NCBI GenBank assembly: GCA_963728075.1
Contig: CAVSIP010000007.1
Coordinates: 310,001 to 374,000, forward strand
DNA from: CAVSIP01 sp963728075
GTDB taxonomy: Bacteria > Actinomycetota > Actinomycetes > JAFAQI01 > DASSKL01
Direction of reading: 5' to 3'
Length of the DNA: 64,000 nucleotides
Below the pieces are notes generated by a model that did no database searches, was not told where the DNA came from, and worked only from the letters and a program-made list of their open reading frames with translations. Shown in pieces: positions 53,159-61,992 of the stretch; position 1 is the stretch's first letter, and the number at the start of each line of letters is the position of its first letter. The translations under genes were made by a program, and so were the position numbers.

Positions 53159-54586
53159 ATGGCGGTCGAGGCGCCCGAGGCCGAGGGCCTGCTGGCGACA
53201 CCGGGGGCGGTGGCCGTGCTCACGGTGACGTGCGGTGCGCTGGGGCTCGCCACGTTGAGCGCCACCGCGGTCAACGTGGCGCTGCCGGACATCGCGGCCG
53301 ACGTCGGGGCCCGCCTGGCCGGCCTGCAGTGGGTCGCGAACGCCTACACCCTCGTGTACGCCGCGGTGCTGCTTCCCGCGGGCGGGCTGGGTGACCGGCT
53401 CGGCCGGCGCCGGCTGTTCCTCGCCGGTACCGCGGTGTACGCGGCGGGCTCGCTGGGCTGCACGCTCGCGCCCGGCCTGTGGACGCTGGTCGGCTTCCGG
53501 GTGCTGCAGGCCGTCGGGTCCTCGGCGATGGTCCCGGCCACGCTGGCCGTGCTGGCCGGCGCCTTCCCGGCGCCACGCGCACGGGCGCAGGCGCTCGGCC
53601 TGTGGGCGGGCGTGGCCAGCCTGGGGCTGGCGCTCGGCCCGCTGGTCGGCGGGGCGCTGATCGCCGCGTGGGGGTGGCGCGGCGTGTTCGGGCTGGTGGC
53701 GCTGCTCGGTGCCGCGACGTACCTGGCCGGCCACCGGCTGCTCGCCGCCGATCGGCACGGTGCGGTCCTCGCCGCGGAGCGTGTGGACGTCGCCGGCTCG
53801 CTGCTCGGTGTCGGCTGGCTCGGCGGCCTGTCGTTCGCGCTGATCGAGGCGTCCCGGTACGGCTGGACCTCCGCGTTGATCGTCGCGGCCCTGGCCGGCT
53901 CCACGGCGTGCCTGGTCGGGTTCGTGACGGTGGAGTCGGCGCTCGACCGCCGGGGCGGGCACCCGCTCATGCCGCCGCGGATCTGGCGCTCGCCGACGTT
54001 CGTGCTCGCCAACGTCGGCGGTGCGACCTACTTCCTGTCGCTGTTCGGCATCCTGTTCTTCTTCAGCCTGTACCTGCAGCAGGAGCGCGGCGACTCGCCG
54101 CTGGTGACCGGCCTGCTGTTCCTGCCGCTGACGGCGGCGATGGCGCTGCTGGCTCCGTACGCCGGCCGGATGGTCGCCGCCGCGGGTGTCCGCCCGGTGG
54201 TCAGCGCGGGCCTTGCGGTCGCCGCCGCGGGCTGCCTCACGCTCGCCACGCTGCCCGCGGACGCCGGCTCCGGAGCGCTCGCGTGGCGCTTCCTCCTGAC
54301 CGGTCTGGGCTTCGGGCTGAGCAGCGCGCCGCTCACCACCGCGGCCGTGGCCGGCGTGGCGGAGGGCTCCGGCAGCGTCGCCTCCGCCGTCTACAACGCC
54401 TCCCGCCAGGTGGGCGCCGTCTTCGGGGTCGCGGTCCTGGGTGCCGTGGTCAGCGCGCGGGTGGGGCAGCGTACGGGCGGTGCCGCTTTCCTCACCGGGG
54501 TGCACGCCGCCATGGTGGTGTCGGCGGGCTGCCTGCTCGCCTGCGCGGTCGGTGCCGCCCTGCTGCTCCAGCCGCGGGAGCGTTGA
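53159..54586 (+). CDS. MFS transporter, DHA2 (14-helix) drug:proton antiporter type
   Basis: A 475-residue major facilitator with about 14 hydrophobic segments. The helix 1-2 region has SATAVNVALPDIAADVGARLAGLQWVANAYTLVYAAVLLPAGGLGDRLGRRRLFL, with motif A (GDRLGRRR), and motif C-like GLALGPLVGGALIAAWGWRGVF follows. DHA2 pumps export drugs or metabolites against protons. ATG 53159 has an AGG nearby. No regulator gene is adjacent; the TauD-type dioxygenase follows by 31 nt and could be cotranscribed. Confidence 0.9.
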   Translation: MAVEAPEAEGLLATPGAVAVLTVTCGALGLATLSATAVNVALPDIAADVGARLAGLQWVANAYTLVYAAVLLPAGGLGDRLGRRRLFLAGTAVYAAGSLGCTLAPGLWTLVGFRVLQAVGSSAMVPATLAVLAGAFPAPRARAQALGLWAGVASLGLALGPLVGGALIAAWGWRGVFGLVALLGAATYLAGHRLLAADRHGAVLAAERVDVAGSLLGVGWLGGLSFALIEASRYGWTSALIVAALAGSTACLVGFVTVESALDRRGGHPLMPPRIWRSPTFVLANVGGATYFLSLFGILFFFSLYLQQERGDSPLVTGLLFLPLTAAMALLAPYAGRMVAAAGVRPVVSAGLAVAAAGCLTLATLPADAGSGALAWRFLLTGLGFGLSSAPLTTAAVAGVAEGSGSVASAVYNASRQVGAVFGVAVLGAVVSARVGQRTGGAAFLTGVHAAMVVSAGCLLACAVGAALLLQPRER

Positions 54587-54617
54587 CACCGCTCGTCGCC
54601 GCTCGGAGGCTGTCGCC

Positions 54618-55604
54618 ATGACGGCGACCCTCGAGACCTTCGACCAGCCGTGCGCCTGGCGTGGCAGCGACCTGCGGCAGCGGCCCGACGAGTGGATCCA
54701 CCGGCTCAGCGCGGCGGAGCTGGCCGAGATCGACACGGCCCGGCGGACCGCGGAGGCCACCGGCAAGGCGCTGCTGGACATCACCCGAGCGGACTTCCCG
54801 CTGCCGACCATGGCGCCGGTCCTCGAGGACTGGGCGGACCGGCTGGACTCCGGTCGCGGCTTCCTGCTGGTCCGCGGCCTGCCCGTGGCCGACTGGACCG
54901 AGGAGCAGGCGAGCCTGGTCTTCTGGGGGCTCGGCCGGCACCTCGGGATCCCGGTGTCGCAGAACGCCGCGGGGAACCTGCTCGGCCACGTGCGCGACAC
55001 CGGGCGCTCGATCACCGACCCGACCGTGCGCGGCTACCAGACCCGGGCGCACCTGCCCTTCCACACCGACGGCTCGGACGTGGTCGGCCTGCTCTGCCTG
55101 CGGACCGCCCGGTCCGGCGGGCGGTCGAGCGTCGTCTCGTCCGTGGCGATCTACAACGAGGTGGTGCGCCGCCGCCCCGACCTCGCCGACGTGTTCTTCG
55201 AGCCGTTCTACATCGACCGTCGCGGCGAGCACCGCCCGGACGAGCCGCCGTACGTGCCCCTGCACATCTCCCGCGTCGAGGGCGGCCGCCTGCGGACCTT
55301 CTACATCCGCGGCTACATCGAGTCGGCGCAGCGGCACCCCGACGTGCCGCGGCTCACCGACCGTCAGCGGGAGTTCTTCGACGTCGTCGACTCCGTCGCG
55401 CACGACCCGGAGTTCCACCTCGACATGAACTTCGAGGTCGGTGACGTGCAGTGGGTGAGCAACAGCGTCATCCTGCACAGCCGGACCGAGTACGTCGACC
55501 ACGACGAGCCCGACCGCAAGCGCCACCTGCTCCGGCTGTGGCTGACCCTGTTCCGCAACGCCCGCGACGGTCAGGGCCACGGGGGCATCGCCAAGGTCGG
55601 CTGA
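54618..55604 (+). CDS. TauD/TfdA-family dioxygenase
   Basis: A 328-residue Fe(II)/2-oxoglutarate oxygenase. LPFHTDGSDVVGLLCLR holds the His-x-Asp iron pair, and ILHSRTEYVDHDEPDRKRHLLRLWL holds the distal His and the Arg that binds 2-oxoglutarate. FLLVRGLPV in the N-terminal half is a family motif. ATG 54618 follows GGAGG by 8 nt. Family members oxidise taurine, carnitine precursors, herbicides or natural products, and nothing here narrows the substrate. A repeat-rich 123-nt spacer follows before the carboxylase. Confidence 0.87.
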   Translation: MTATLETFDQPCAWRGSDLRQRPDEWIHRLSAAELAEIDTARRTAEATGKALLDITRADFPLPTMAPVLEDWADRLDSGRGFLLVRGLPVADWTEEQASLVFWGLGRHLGIPVSQNAAGNLLGHVRDTGRSITDPTVRGYQTRAHLPFHTDGSDVVGLLCLRTARSGGRSSVVSSVAIYNEVVRRRPDLADVFFEPFYIDRRGEHRPDEPPYVPLHISRVEGGRLRTFYIRGYIESAQRHPDVPRLTDRQREFFDVVDSVAHDPEFHLDMNFEVGDVQWVSNSVILHSRTEYVDHDEPDRKRHLLRLWLTLFRNARDGQGHGGIAKVG

Positions 55605-55626
55605 GGCCCCGCCCGCCCCCCACAGT

Positions 55627-55710
55627 CACCTTCGTGCGGCCCATGACCACCTTCGTGCGGCCTGCTGGGGCTGCTCAAGATCGTTAGACCCCACCTGGCC
55701 GCACGAAGGC
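55627..55710. repeat. Two direct and one inverted copy of CCTTCGTGCGGCC upstream of the carboxylase gene
   Basis: Copies start near 55629 and 55650 (21 bp apart, two helical turns), and a reverse-complement copy ends at 55709. The spacer between the TauD-type gene and the carboxylase holds nothing else evident. It may be an operator, or a terminator hairpin formed with either direct copy. Confidence 0.6.
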
Positions 55711-55727
55711 GAGGGGGGACCGGTTGG

Positions 55728-58700
55728 ATGGCGGCCATGAAGCTGCTGGTCGCCAACCGCGGGGAGGTGGCCGTCCGCGTCCTGCGGGCGGCGGCGGAGT
55801 ACGGCGCCGTGACGGTCGCGGTCCACTCCGAGGACGACGCCGAGTCGCTGCACGTCCGGCGTGCCGACGAGCGGCACCGGCTGCCCGGCTCGGGGCCGGC
55901 CGCCTACCTCGACGCGGACGCCCTGGTGGCGGTCGCGCTGGAGCACGGGTGCGACACCGTGCACCCCGGCTGGGGGTTCCTCGCCGAGAGCGCCGCGTTC
56001 GCGACCGCGTGCACGCAGGCCGGGCTGCACTTCGCCGGGCCGACCTCGGACACCCTGGCCCTGCTCGGCGACAAGACCGCCGCCCGCGCCCTGGCCGCGC
56101 GCTGTGCCGTCGCGGTGCTGCCGGGCAGCAGCGGCCCGGTGACGCCGGAGGAGGCACGGGACCTGCTCACCGAGTACGGCGCGCTCATGCTCAAGGCGGT
56201 GTCCGGCGGCGGCGGGCGCGGGATGCGCGCGGTGACCGCCGCGGCCGACCTCGACGCGGCGTGGGAGCGGGCGGCGTCGGAGGCCCGGGCCGCGTTCGGC
56301 GACGACCGCCTGTACGCCGAGCGCCTGCTGCCGTCCGCGCGCCACCTCGAGGTCCAGGTCGTCGGCGACGGCACCGCGGTGGCGCACCTCTGGGAGCGCG
56401 ACTGCACCCTGCAGCGACGCCACCAGAAGATCGTGGAGGTCGCGCCCGCACCCGGTCTGGACGAACCCGTGCGCGAGCGGCTGCTCGCGGACGCGGTGCG
56501 CATGGCCGAGGCGGCCGGCCTGACCGGACTGGCGACCTTCGAGTTCCTGCTCGACACCGGCAGCGGCGAGCCGTACTTCATCGAGGCCAACCCCCGGCTG
56601 CAGGTCGAGCACACCGTGACCGAGGAGATCACCGGCGTCGACCTGGTCAAGGCGCAGCTGCGGATCGCGGCCGGGGCGACGCTCGCCGACCTCGCGCTGC
56701 CCGCGGCGACGCGCGGTACGGCGGTGCAGGCGCGGGTCAACCTGGAGTCCGTCCAGCCCGACGGCACGGTCACCCCGACCGCCGGCACGCTGCGCCGGTT
56801 CGAGGTGCCGTCCGGCCCCGGGGTCCGGGTGGACACGTTCGGGTACGGCGGCTACCGCACGAACCCGCGCTTCGACTCGCTGCTCGCCAAGGTGGTCGCG
56901 CACGGCTGCGACCTGCCCGAGGCGCTGGTGCGCGTACGCCGCGCGCTGGGCGAGCTGACCGTCGAGGGCGCCGACACCAACGCCGCGTTCCTGCGCGCGC
57001 TGCTCGGCCGGCCGGACGTCGCGGGCTGGCGGGTGACCACGGCGTACGTCGACCAGCATGCGGCCGAGCTGGTGCCGCACTCCGCCGCGGTGCTCGAGTC
57101 CCACGAGCCCGGTGCGGTGGCCGCCCCGTCGCCGGGCACGGTCGTGTCGGTGGAGGTCGGTGCCGGCGACGCCGTCGCGGTGGGCCAGGCGCTGGTGGTG
57201 CTCGAGGCGATGAAGATGGAGCACGTCGTGGCGGCGCCGGCGGCCGGGACCGTACGCCGCGTCGACGTCGCGCCGGGTGACCCGGTGACCGAGGGGCAGC
57301 CGCTCGTCGAGGTGGAGCCGGGCGAGGTCGACGCGGCCGGGGCGGGAGCGGTCGAGGAGGTCGACCTCGACCGGATCCGGCCCGACCTGGCCGAGGTGCG
57401 CAGCCGTCACGAGATCGGCCTGGACGCGGCCCGGCCGGAGGCGGTCGCCAAGCGCCACGGCCGGGGCAAGCGCACCGCGCGGGAGAACATCGCCGAGCTG
57501 GTCGATCCGGGCAGCCTGATCGAGTACGGCGCGCTGGCGATCGCCGCGCAGCGCCGCCGGCGCTCGGTCGAGGAGCTGATCGAGCGCACGCCCGCGGACG
57601 GGCTCGTCGCGGGCATCGGCACGGTGAACGGCGGGCGAGCCGCCGTGCTGTCGTACGACTACATGGTGCTGGCCGGCACCCAGGGCATGCAGAACCACCG
57701 CAAGAAGGACCGGCTGTTCGAGCTGGCCGAGCGGTGGCGGCTGCCCGTGGTGTTCTTCACCGAGGGTGGCGGCGGCCGGCCCGGTGACACCGACGCGCCG
57801 GGCGTGTCCGGGCTGGACACCATGGCCTTCCACCTGTTCGGCCGGCTCTCCGGCCTGGTGCCGCTGGTCGGCGTGGCCTCGGGGCGCTGCTTCGCGGGGA
57901 ACGCGGCGATCCTCGGCTGCTGTGACGTGGTGATCGCCACCGCGGACGCGACCATCGGCATGGGTGGGCCGGCGATGATCGAGGGCGGTGGCCTGGGCGT
58001 GGTGGCTCCCGAGGACGTCGGCCCGATGCCCGTCCAGGTGGCCAACGGGGTGGTGGACGTCCTCGTCGAGGACGAGGCCGAGGCGGTCCGGGCGGCCCGG
58101 CAGTACCTGTCGTACTTCCAGGGCACCACGGACGGCTGGGAGTGCGCGGACCAGCGGCTGCTGCGGCACGCGATCCCCGAGAACCGGTTGCGGGTGTACG
58201 ACGTCCGCTCGGTCATCGAGACCCTTGCCGACACCGGCAGCGTGCTCGAGCTGCGCCGCGGGTTCGGCCCCGGGATGGTCACCGCGCTCGCCCGGGTCGA
58301 GGGGCGCCCGGTCGGCATCGTGGCCAACAACCCCGTGCACCTCGCCGGGGCGATCGACTCCACGGCGGCGGACAAGGCGGCGCGGTTCCTGCAGCTGTGC
58401 GACGCGCACGACCTGCCCGTCCTGTTCCTCTGCGACACGCCGGGGATCATGGTCGGCCCGGACGCGGAGCGCACGGCACTGGTCCGGCACGCCAGCCGGC
58501 TGTTCGTCACCGGGGGCAGCCTCACGGTGCCGGTCATGACGATCGTGCTGCGCAAGGGCTACGGCCTCGGTGCGCAGGCGATGGCGGGGGGCAGCTTCAA
58601 GGCGCCGCTGTTCTGCGTCGCCTGGCCGACCGGTGAGGTCGGCGGGATGGGGCTCGAGGGCGCGGTCCGCCTCGGCTACCGCCGCGAGCTCGAGGCGGTG

Positions 58701-58910
58701 GCCGACCCGGCCGAGCGCCAGGCGCTGTTCGACCAGATGGTCGCCCGCGCCTACGAGCACGGCAAGGCGCTCAACTCGGCGTCGCACTTCGAGATCGACG
58801 ACGTGATCGACCCGGTCGACTCGCGGCACTGGGTCTCCCGCGCGCTTGCCTCGGTCCCGCCACCCGCCCCCCGCGACGGTAAGAAACGACCCTGTATCGA
58901 CACCTGGTAA
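55728..58910 (+). CDS. Single-chain biotin-dependent acyl-CoA carboxylase (BC-BCCP-CT fusion)
   Basis: A 1060-residue fusion. The biotin carboxylase domain (1 to about 445) has KLLVANRGEVAVRVLRAA, the ATP-grasp loop GGGGRGM and FIEANPRLQVEHTVTE. The biotin carrier (about 460-530) has LEAMKMEH with biotin Lys496. The carboxyltransferase (about 555-1050) has GKRTARENIAELVDPGS, the FTEGGGGRPGDTD segment and CDTPGIMVGPDAE. Normal actinobacterial complexes have separate alpha and beta chains; this layout matches one-chain (long-chain) acyl-CoA carboxylases. It carboxylates an acyl-CoA, possibly long-chain. ATG 55728 has GGGGGGA upstream. Confidence 0.92.
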   Translation: MAAMKLLVANRGEVAVRVLRAAAEYGAVTVAVHSEDDAESLHVRRADERHRLPGSGPAAYLDADALVAVALEHGCDTVHPGWGFLAESAAFATACTQAGLHFAGPTSDTLALLGDKTAARALAARCAVAVLPGSSGPVTPEEARDLLTEYGALMLKAVSGGGGRGMRAVTAAADLDAAWERAASEARAAFGDDRLYAERLLPSARHLEVQVVGDGTAVAHLWERDCTLQRRHQKIVEVAPAPGLDEPVRERLLADAVRMAEAAGLTGLATFEFLLDTGSGEPYFIEANPRLQVEHTVTEEITGVDLVKAQLRIAAGATLADLALPAATRGTAVQARVNLESVQPDGTVTPTAGTLRRFEVPSGPGVRVDTFGYGGYRTNPRFDSLLAKVVAHGCDLPEALVRVRRALGELTVEGADTNAAFLRALLGRPDVAGWRVTTAYVDQHAAELVPHSAAVLESHEPGAVAAPSPGTVVSVEVGAGDAVAVGQALVVLEAMKMEHVVAAPAAGTVRRVDVAPGDPVTEGQPLVEVEPGEVDAAGAGAVEEVDLDRIRPDLAEVRSRHEIGLDAARPEAVAKRHGRGKRTARENIAELVDPGSLIEYGALAIAAQRRRRSVEELIERTPADGLVAGIGTVNGGRAAVLSYDYMVLAGTQGMQNHRKKDRLFELAERWRLPVVFFTEGGGGRPGDTDAPGVSGLDTMAFHLFGRLSGLVPLVGVASGRCFAGNAAILGCCDVVIATADATIGMGGPAMIEGGGLGVVAPEDVGPMPVQVANGVVDVLVEDEAEAVRAARQYLSYFQGTTDGWECADQRLLRHAIPENRLRVYDVRSVIETLADTGSVLELRRGFGPGMVTALARVEGRPVGIVANNPVHLAGAIDSTAADKAARFLQLCDAHDLPVLFLCDTPGIMVGPDAERTALVRHASRLFVTGGSLTVPVMTIVLRKGYGLGAQAMAGGSFKAPLFCVAWPTGEVGGMGLEGAVRLGYRRELEAVADPAERQALFDQMVARAYEHGKALNSASHFEIDDVIDPVDSRHWVSRALASVPPPAPRDGKKRPCIDTW

Positions 58911-58959
58911 CCGCCCCCGCGACGGCCGCAACCTGCCTAGGATTTCGGGCACCGCCGAC

Positions 58960-60225
58960 ATGTCCGAACTGAGAGAGAGGTGCGCCATTTCCTGGGGAGC
59001 CGCCCGCGGCTATTCGTACCCGAGCCGTCGCCGGCACCGGTGGGTCAAGTGGAGCCCGGTGGTGCTGCTCGTCCTCGCCGCCGCGTACGTCGGCGCGCAG
59101 CTGGCCCGGCCCGTACCGGACCTCCGCGTGCACGCACAGCTGGCCGCCGCCCGTACGGTCCCGGGTACGGCGCCGCAGTGGCCCTGGCCGAAGGACGGTC
59201 AGGCGGTGCTCGCGGTCGACGGGGTCGGCACCGTCGGCTCCTCGGGGGGCGACCGGCCGGTGCCGATCGCCAGCGTGGCGAAGGTGATGACGGCGTACGT
59301 GGTGCTCGCCGACCACCCGCTCGGCGCGCACGACGACGGCCCGGTGATCACCATGACGCAGGCCGACGAGGACGCCGCGGCCAGTGCGGGCGAGCAGTCC
59401 GTGCTGGCGGTGCAGGCGGGGGAGAAGCTCACGCTGCGGCAGGCGATGCAGGCGCTGCTCGTGGTGTCGGCGAACAACATCGCCAAGGCGCTGGCGCGCT
59501 TCGACGCCGGCTCGGTGCCGGCGTTCCTCGCCAAGATGAACGCCACGGCCAAGAAGCTCGGCATGACGCACACGACGTACACCGACCCCAGCGGCCTGGC
59601 CGCCACGACGGTCAGCACGGCGCAGGACCAGCTCGTGCTGGCTCGCAAGGCGTTCGCGGTGCAGACCATCCGCGAGACCGTGGCGATGCCCCAGGTGCGG
59701 CTGCCGGGGCACGGTGTGCTCTACAACTGGAACTACCTCGTGGGCCACGACGGCGTCGTGGGCATCAAGACCGGCTCGTCCGCCGCCGCCGGCGGCTGCC
59801 TCATGTTCGCCGCCCGCAAGCCGGTCGCCGGCAAGGACCGCACGGTGCTCGGCGTCGTCCTCGGTCAGCACGGCACGCCCGTGCTGCCCTCGGCGCTGCA
59901 CGCGTCCCAGCGGCTGATCGACGCCGTCCCGGGCAACCTGCGTCAGGTCACCGTGCTGCCCGCAGGGACGCGGGTCGCCCGCGTGACCGCGCCGGACAAC
60001 CCACCCATCGCCGTCGCGACCACCGAACCGGTCCAGGTGGTGGGCTGGCCCGGGATGCCGGTGGACCTGCACGTGACCCTGCCGCGGCGGCCGTCGCGCG
60101 AGCGGGTCAGCGTCCAGGTGGCGGTCCGGGCCGGTGACCAGGCGCAGGACGTCGCCGCCGAACCGACCCGCCCGATCGGGACACCGAGCGTCGGCTGGCG
60201 GCTGCAGCGGCTGCCCTGGTCGTAG
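58960..60225 (+). CDS. D-alanyl-D-alanine carboxypeptidase (S11 penicillin-binding protein)
   Basis: A 421-residue envelope enzyme with an uncleaved-looking N-terminal anchor (WSPVVLLVLAAAYVGAQLA, about 31-48). The three penicillin-binding motifs are SVAK (105-108), SAN (170-172) and KTG (270-272). It removes terminal D-Ala from peptidoglycan stem peptides outside the membrane. ATG 58960 is the only in-frame conventional start near the anchor, but it lacks a ribosome site; a strong GAGAGAGAGG sits 20 nt inside, ahead of an in-frame ATT. A -10-like TAGGAT lies at 58938-58943. It converges on the P450 gene. Confidence 0.9.
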   Translation: MSELRERCAISWGAARGYSYPSRRRHRWVKWSPVVLLVLAAAYVGAQLARPVPDLRVHAQLAAARTVPGTAPQWPWPKDGQAVLAVDGVGTVGSSGGDRPVPIASVAKVMTAYVVLADHPLGAHDDGPVITMTQADEDAAASAGEQSVLAVQAGEKLTLRQAMQALLVVSANNIAKALARFDAGSVPAFLAKMNATAKKLGMTHTTYTDPSGLAATTVSTAQDQLVLARKAFAVQTIRETVAMPQVRLPGHGVLYNWNYLVGHDGVVGIKTGSSAAAGGCLMFAARKPVAGKDRTVLGVVLGQHGTPVLPSALHASQRLIDAVPGNLRQVTVLPAGTRVARVTAPDNPPIAVATTEPVQVVGWPGMPVDLHVTLPRRPSRERVSVQVAVRAGDQAQDVAAEPTRPIGTPSVGWRLQRLPWS

Positions 60226-60228
60226 CGG

Positions 60229-61449
60229 TCAGACGCGGACGGGCAGCGCGTCCAGCCCGCGCAGCACGATCCGCCCGTTGCGTACGGGTGCGCCGTCCAG
60301 CTCCAGGTGGGGGAACGTGCGGGGCAGGGTGGCGAACACCACCTGGCCCTCCATCCGGGCCAGCGCGGCGCCGAGGCAGTGGTGCAGGCCGGAGCCGAAC
60401 GACACGTGCTGTCCGCTGCCTGCGCGGCGGATGTCGACGCCGTCCGCGGTGGGTCCCCAGTGCGCGGGGTCGCGGTTCGCGGAGCCGAGGCAGGCGAAGA
60501 CGAACGTGTTCGGCGGCACCTCCAGGCCGCCGACCGTGGTCGGGGCGAGGGTGATCCGGCGGGAGAGCTGGACCGGGCTGTCCCAGCGGAGCAGCTCGTC
60601 GGTGGCGCCGGGGGCGAGGCCCGGGTCGCCGGCCAGCAGGTCGAGCTGGTCGCGGTGGGTGAGCAGCGCGAGCATCCCGTTCGCGATGAGGTTCACCGTG
60701 GTCTCGTGGCCGGCGATGTAGAGCAGCACGACCAGCTCGAGCAGCTCCTCCTCGGTCAGCCGGTCACCGTCCTCCTCGACCGAGACCAGCGCGGAGAGCA
60801 GGTCGTCGCCGGGTGAGCGGCGCTTCCAGGCGACCGCGTCGACGATGTAGGAGCGCATGTGCTCCGACGCGCTGACCGCGGCGCGGACCTCGTCGGGGGT
60901 CAGCACGGGGTCGAGCGACTTCGTGGCGGTGTGCGACCACTCACGCATCTGCGCGCGGTCGGCCTCCGGCATGCCGAGCAGCTCGGAGATGACGGTGAAC
61001 GGCAGCGGGAAGGCCAGCTCGGCGACCAGGTCGGCGGAGCCGGCCGCGGCGATCTCCCGGCAGGTCTCGTCGACGAGCTCCTGGACGCGTGGGCGCAGCG
61101 ACTCGACCCGGCGGACGGTGAACTCCTTGGCCACCAGCTTGCGCAGGCGGGTGTGGTCCGGCGGGTCGAGGTTGAGGATCGAGCCCTGACCGCGCTGGCG
61201 TGGTGGCAGCCCCATCTCCTGGAACAGCGCCATCCGCTCGGTGGTCATGGCGTGCCGGTCCTCGACGCTCGTCGAGGAGTCGCGCAGCAGGGTGACCACG
61301 TCGTCGTACCGGAACGCCGCCCACGGCCCGAACGGCGTCTCGTGCACGGGCGCGTGCTCACGCAGCCGGGCGTACTGGTCGTACGGGTCGTCGGTGAACC
61401 CGGGTTCGACCGGGTCGAACGTCGCGCTGCTCAGCTCGGGCGCAGCCAT
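60229..61449 (-). CDS. Cytochrome P450
   Basis: A 406-residue soluble bacterial P450. The I-helix reads LLYIAGHETTVNLIANG, with the acid-Thr pair variant ETT. The K-helix ExxR is DELLRW, and the heme loop FGSGLHHCLGAALARME has proximal Cys358. DPPDHTRLRKLVAKEFTVRRV is a typical C-helix region. ATG 61449 follows AAGGAGG. No ferredoxin or reductase gene is adjacent, so redox partners must be elsewhere. The substrate (fatty acid, sterol or natural product) is unknown. It diverges from a small membrane protein gene. Confidence 0.92.
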   Translation of the reverse strand: MAAPELSSATFDPVEPGFTDDPYDQYARLREHAPVHETPFGPWAAFRYDDVVTLLRDSSTSVEDRHAMTTERMALFQEMGLPPRQRGQGSILNLDPPDHTRLRKLVAKEFTVRRVESLRPRVQELVDETCREIAAAGSADLVAELAFPLPFTVISELLGMPEADRAQMREWSHTATKSLDPVLTPDEVRAAVSASEHMRSYIVDAVAWKRRSPGDDLLSALVSVEEDGDRLTEEELLELVVLLYIAGHETTVNLIANGMLALLTHRDQLDLLAGDPGLAPGATDELLRWDSPVQLSRRITLAPTTVGGLEVPPNTFVFACLGSANRDPAHWGPTADGVDIRRAGSGQHVSFGSGLHHCLGAALARMEGQVVFATLPRTFPHLELDGAPVRNGRIVLRGLDALPVRV

Positions 61450-61551
61450 GCCGCCTCCTTGGGCCGGGACGCCATTGTGCCCATGACCTTGGCCTCTGGC
61501 GGTAGGGACCTCTGCCGCCGCAGGCTGCCGGGCAGGGAGGAGGTGGTGGTC

Positions 61552-61917
61552 ATGCCGACCCTCACGCCGCACCACCACATCACCAGCGTGCCCACCACGG
61601 CGGAGGAGCGCGCCCCCGCCGTCGACCTGCATGCCGAGTCCGCGGGCCGCACGTCGATCGTCGTCGGCGTGGCCGCCGCCGCGCTCGCCGTCGCCATCCC
61701 GATGGCGTGGCTGCCCGCCCTGATCCTCGCGGTCACCGGGGTCGAGATCGGACGGCACGGCGAGCTGCACGCCCGCGCGCACGGCGCCCGCGCCACACTC
61801 GCGCGCGTTGGCGTGGCCGTCGGGCTCCTCGCCGTCGTCGCCTCAGTCGTCGCCCTCATGATCGTGGGCAACTTCTTCACCGAGGTCTACCGCGAGGTCG
61901 GCAACCCTCGCAGCTGA
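61552..61917 (+). CDS. Small membrane protein with two predicted helices (DUF4190-like)
   Basis: A 121-residue protein with a polar His/Thr-rich N-terminus (HHHITSVPTTAEER), then two hydrophobic helices (IVVGVAAAALAVAIPMAWLPALILAVTG and VGVAVGLLAVVASVVALMIVGNFF) separated by EIGRHGELHARAHG. It resembles small DUF4190-type proteins in layout. ATG 61552 has GGGAGGAGG 8 nt upstream, an unusually strong ribosome site. It ends 16 nt before a perfect inverted repeat. Function unknown. Confidence 0.65.
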   Translation: MPTLTPHHHITSVPTTAEERAPAVDLHAESAGRTSIVVGVAAAALAVAIPMAWLPALILAVTGVEIGRHGELHARAHGARATLARVGVAVGLLAVVASVVALMIVGNFFTEVYREVGNPRS

Positions 61918-61932
61918 CCCGCCACCCCGGCC

Positions 61933-61981
61933 CGGTCGTGAAGCGAAACGCACGCCTCGCGTGCGTTTCGCTTCACGACCG
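61933..61981. terminator. Perfect 23-bp inverted repeat between convergent genes
   Basis: Arms 61933-61955 and 61959-61981 match exactly around the loop CTC. It sits between two gene ends (61917 and 61993). It could act as a bidirectional terminator or be a dispersed palindromic element, since its outer CGGTCGTGAA also forms the base of the 22394-22446 hairpin. Confidence 0.7.
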
Positions 61982-61992
61982 CTGAGGACCGG

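Noticed and set aside
52835..55015. Minus-strand extension of exonuclease III
   Set aside because: It overlaps the small membrane protein, the MFS pump and part of the dioxygenase gene; the exonuclease domain starts at 52834.
55626..58988. 1120-codon minus-strand open frame opposite the carboxylase
   Set aside because: It is a pure shadow of the carboxylase with low-complexity Arg/His-rich sequence.
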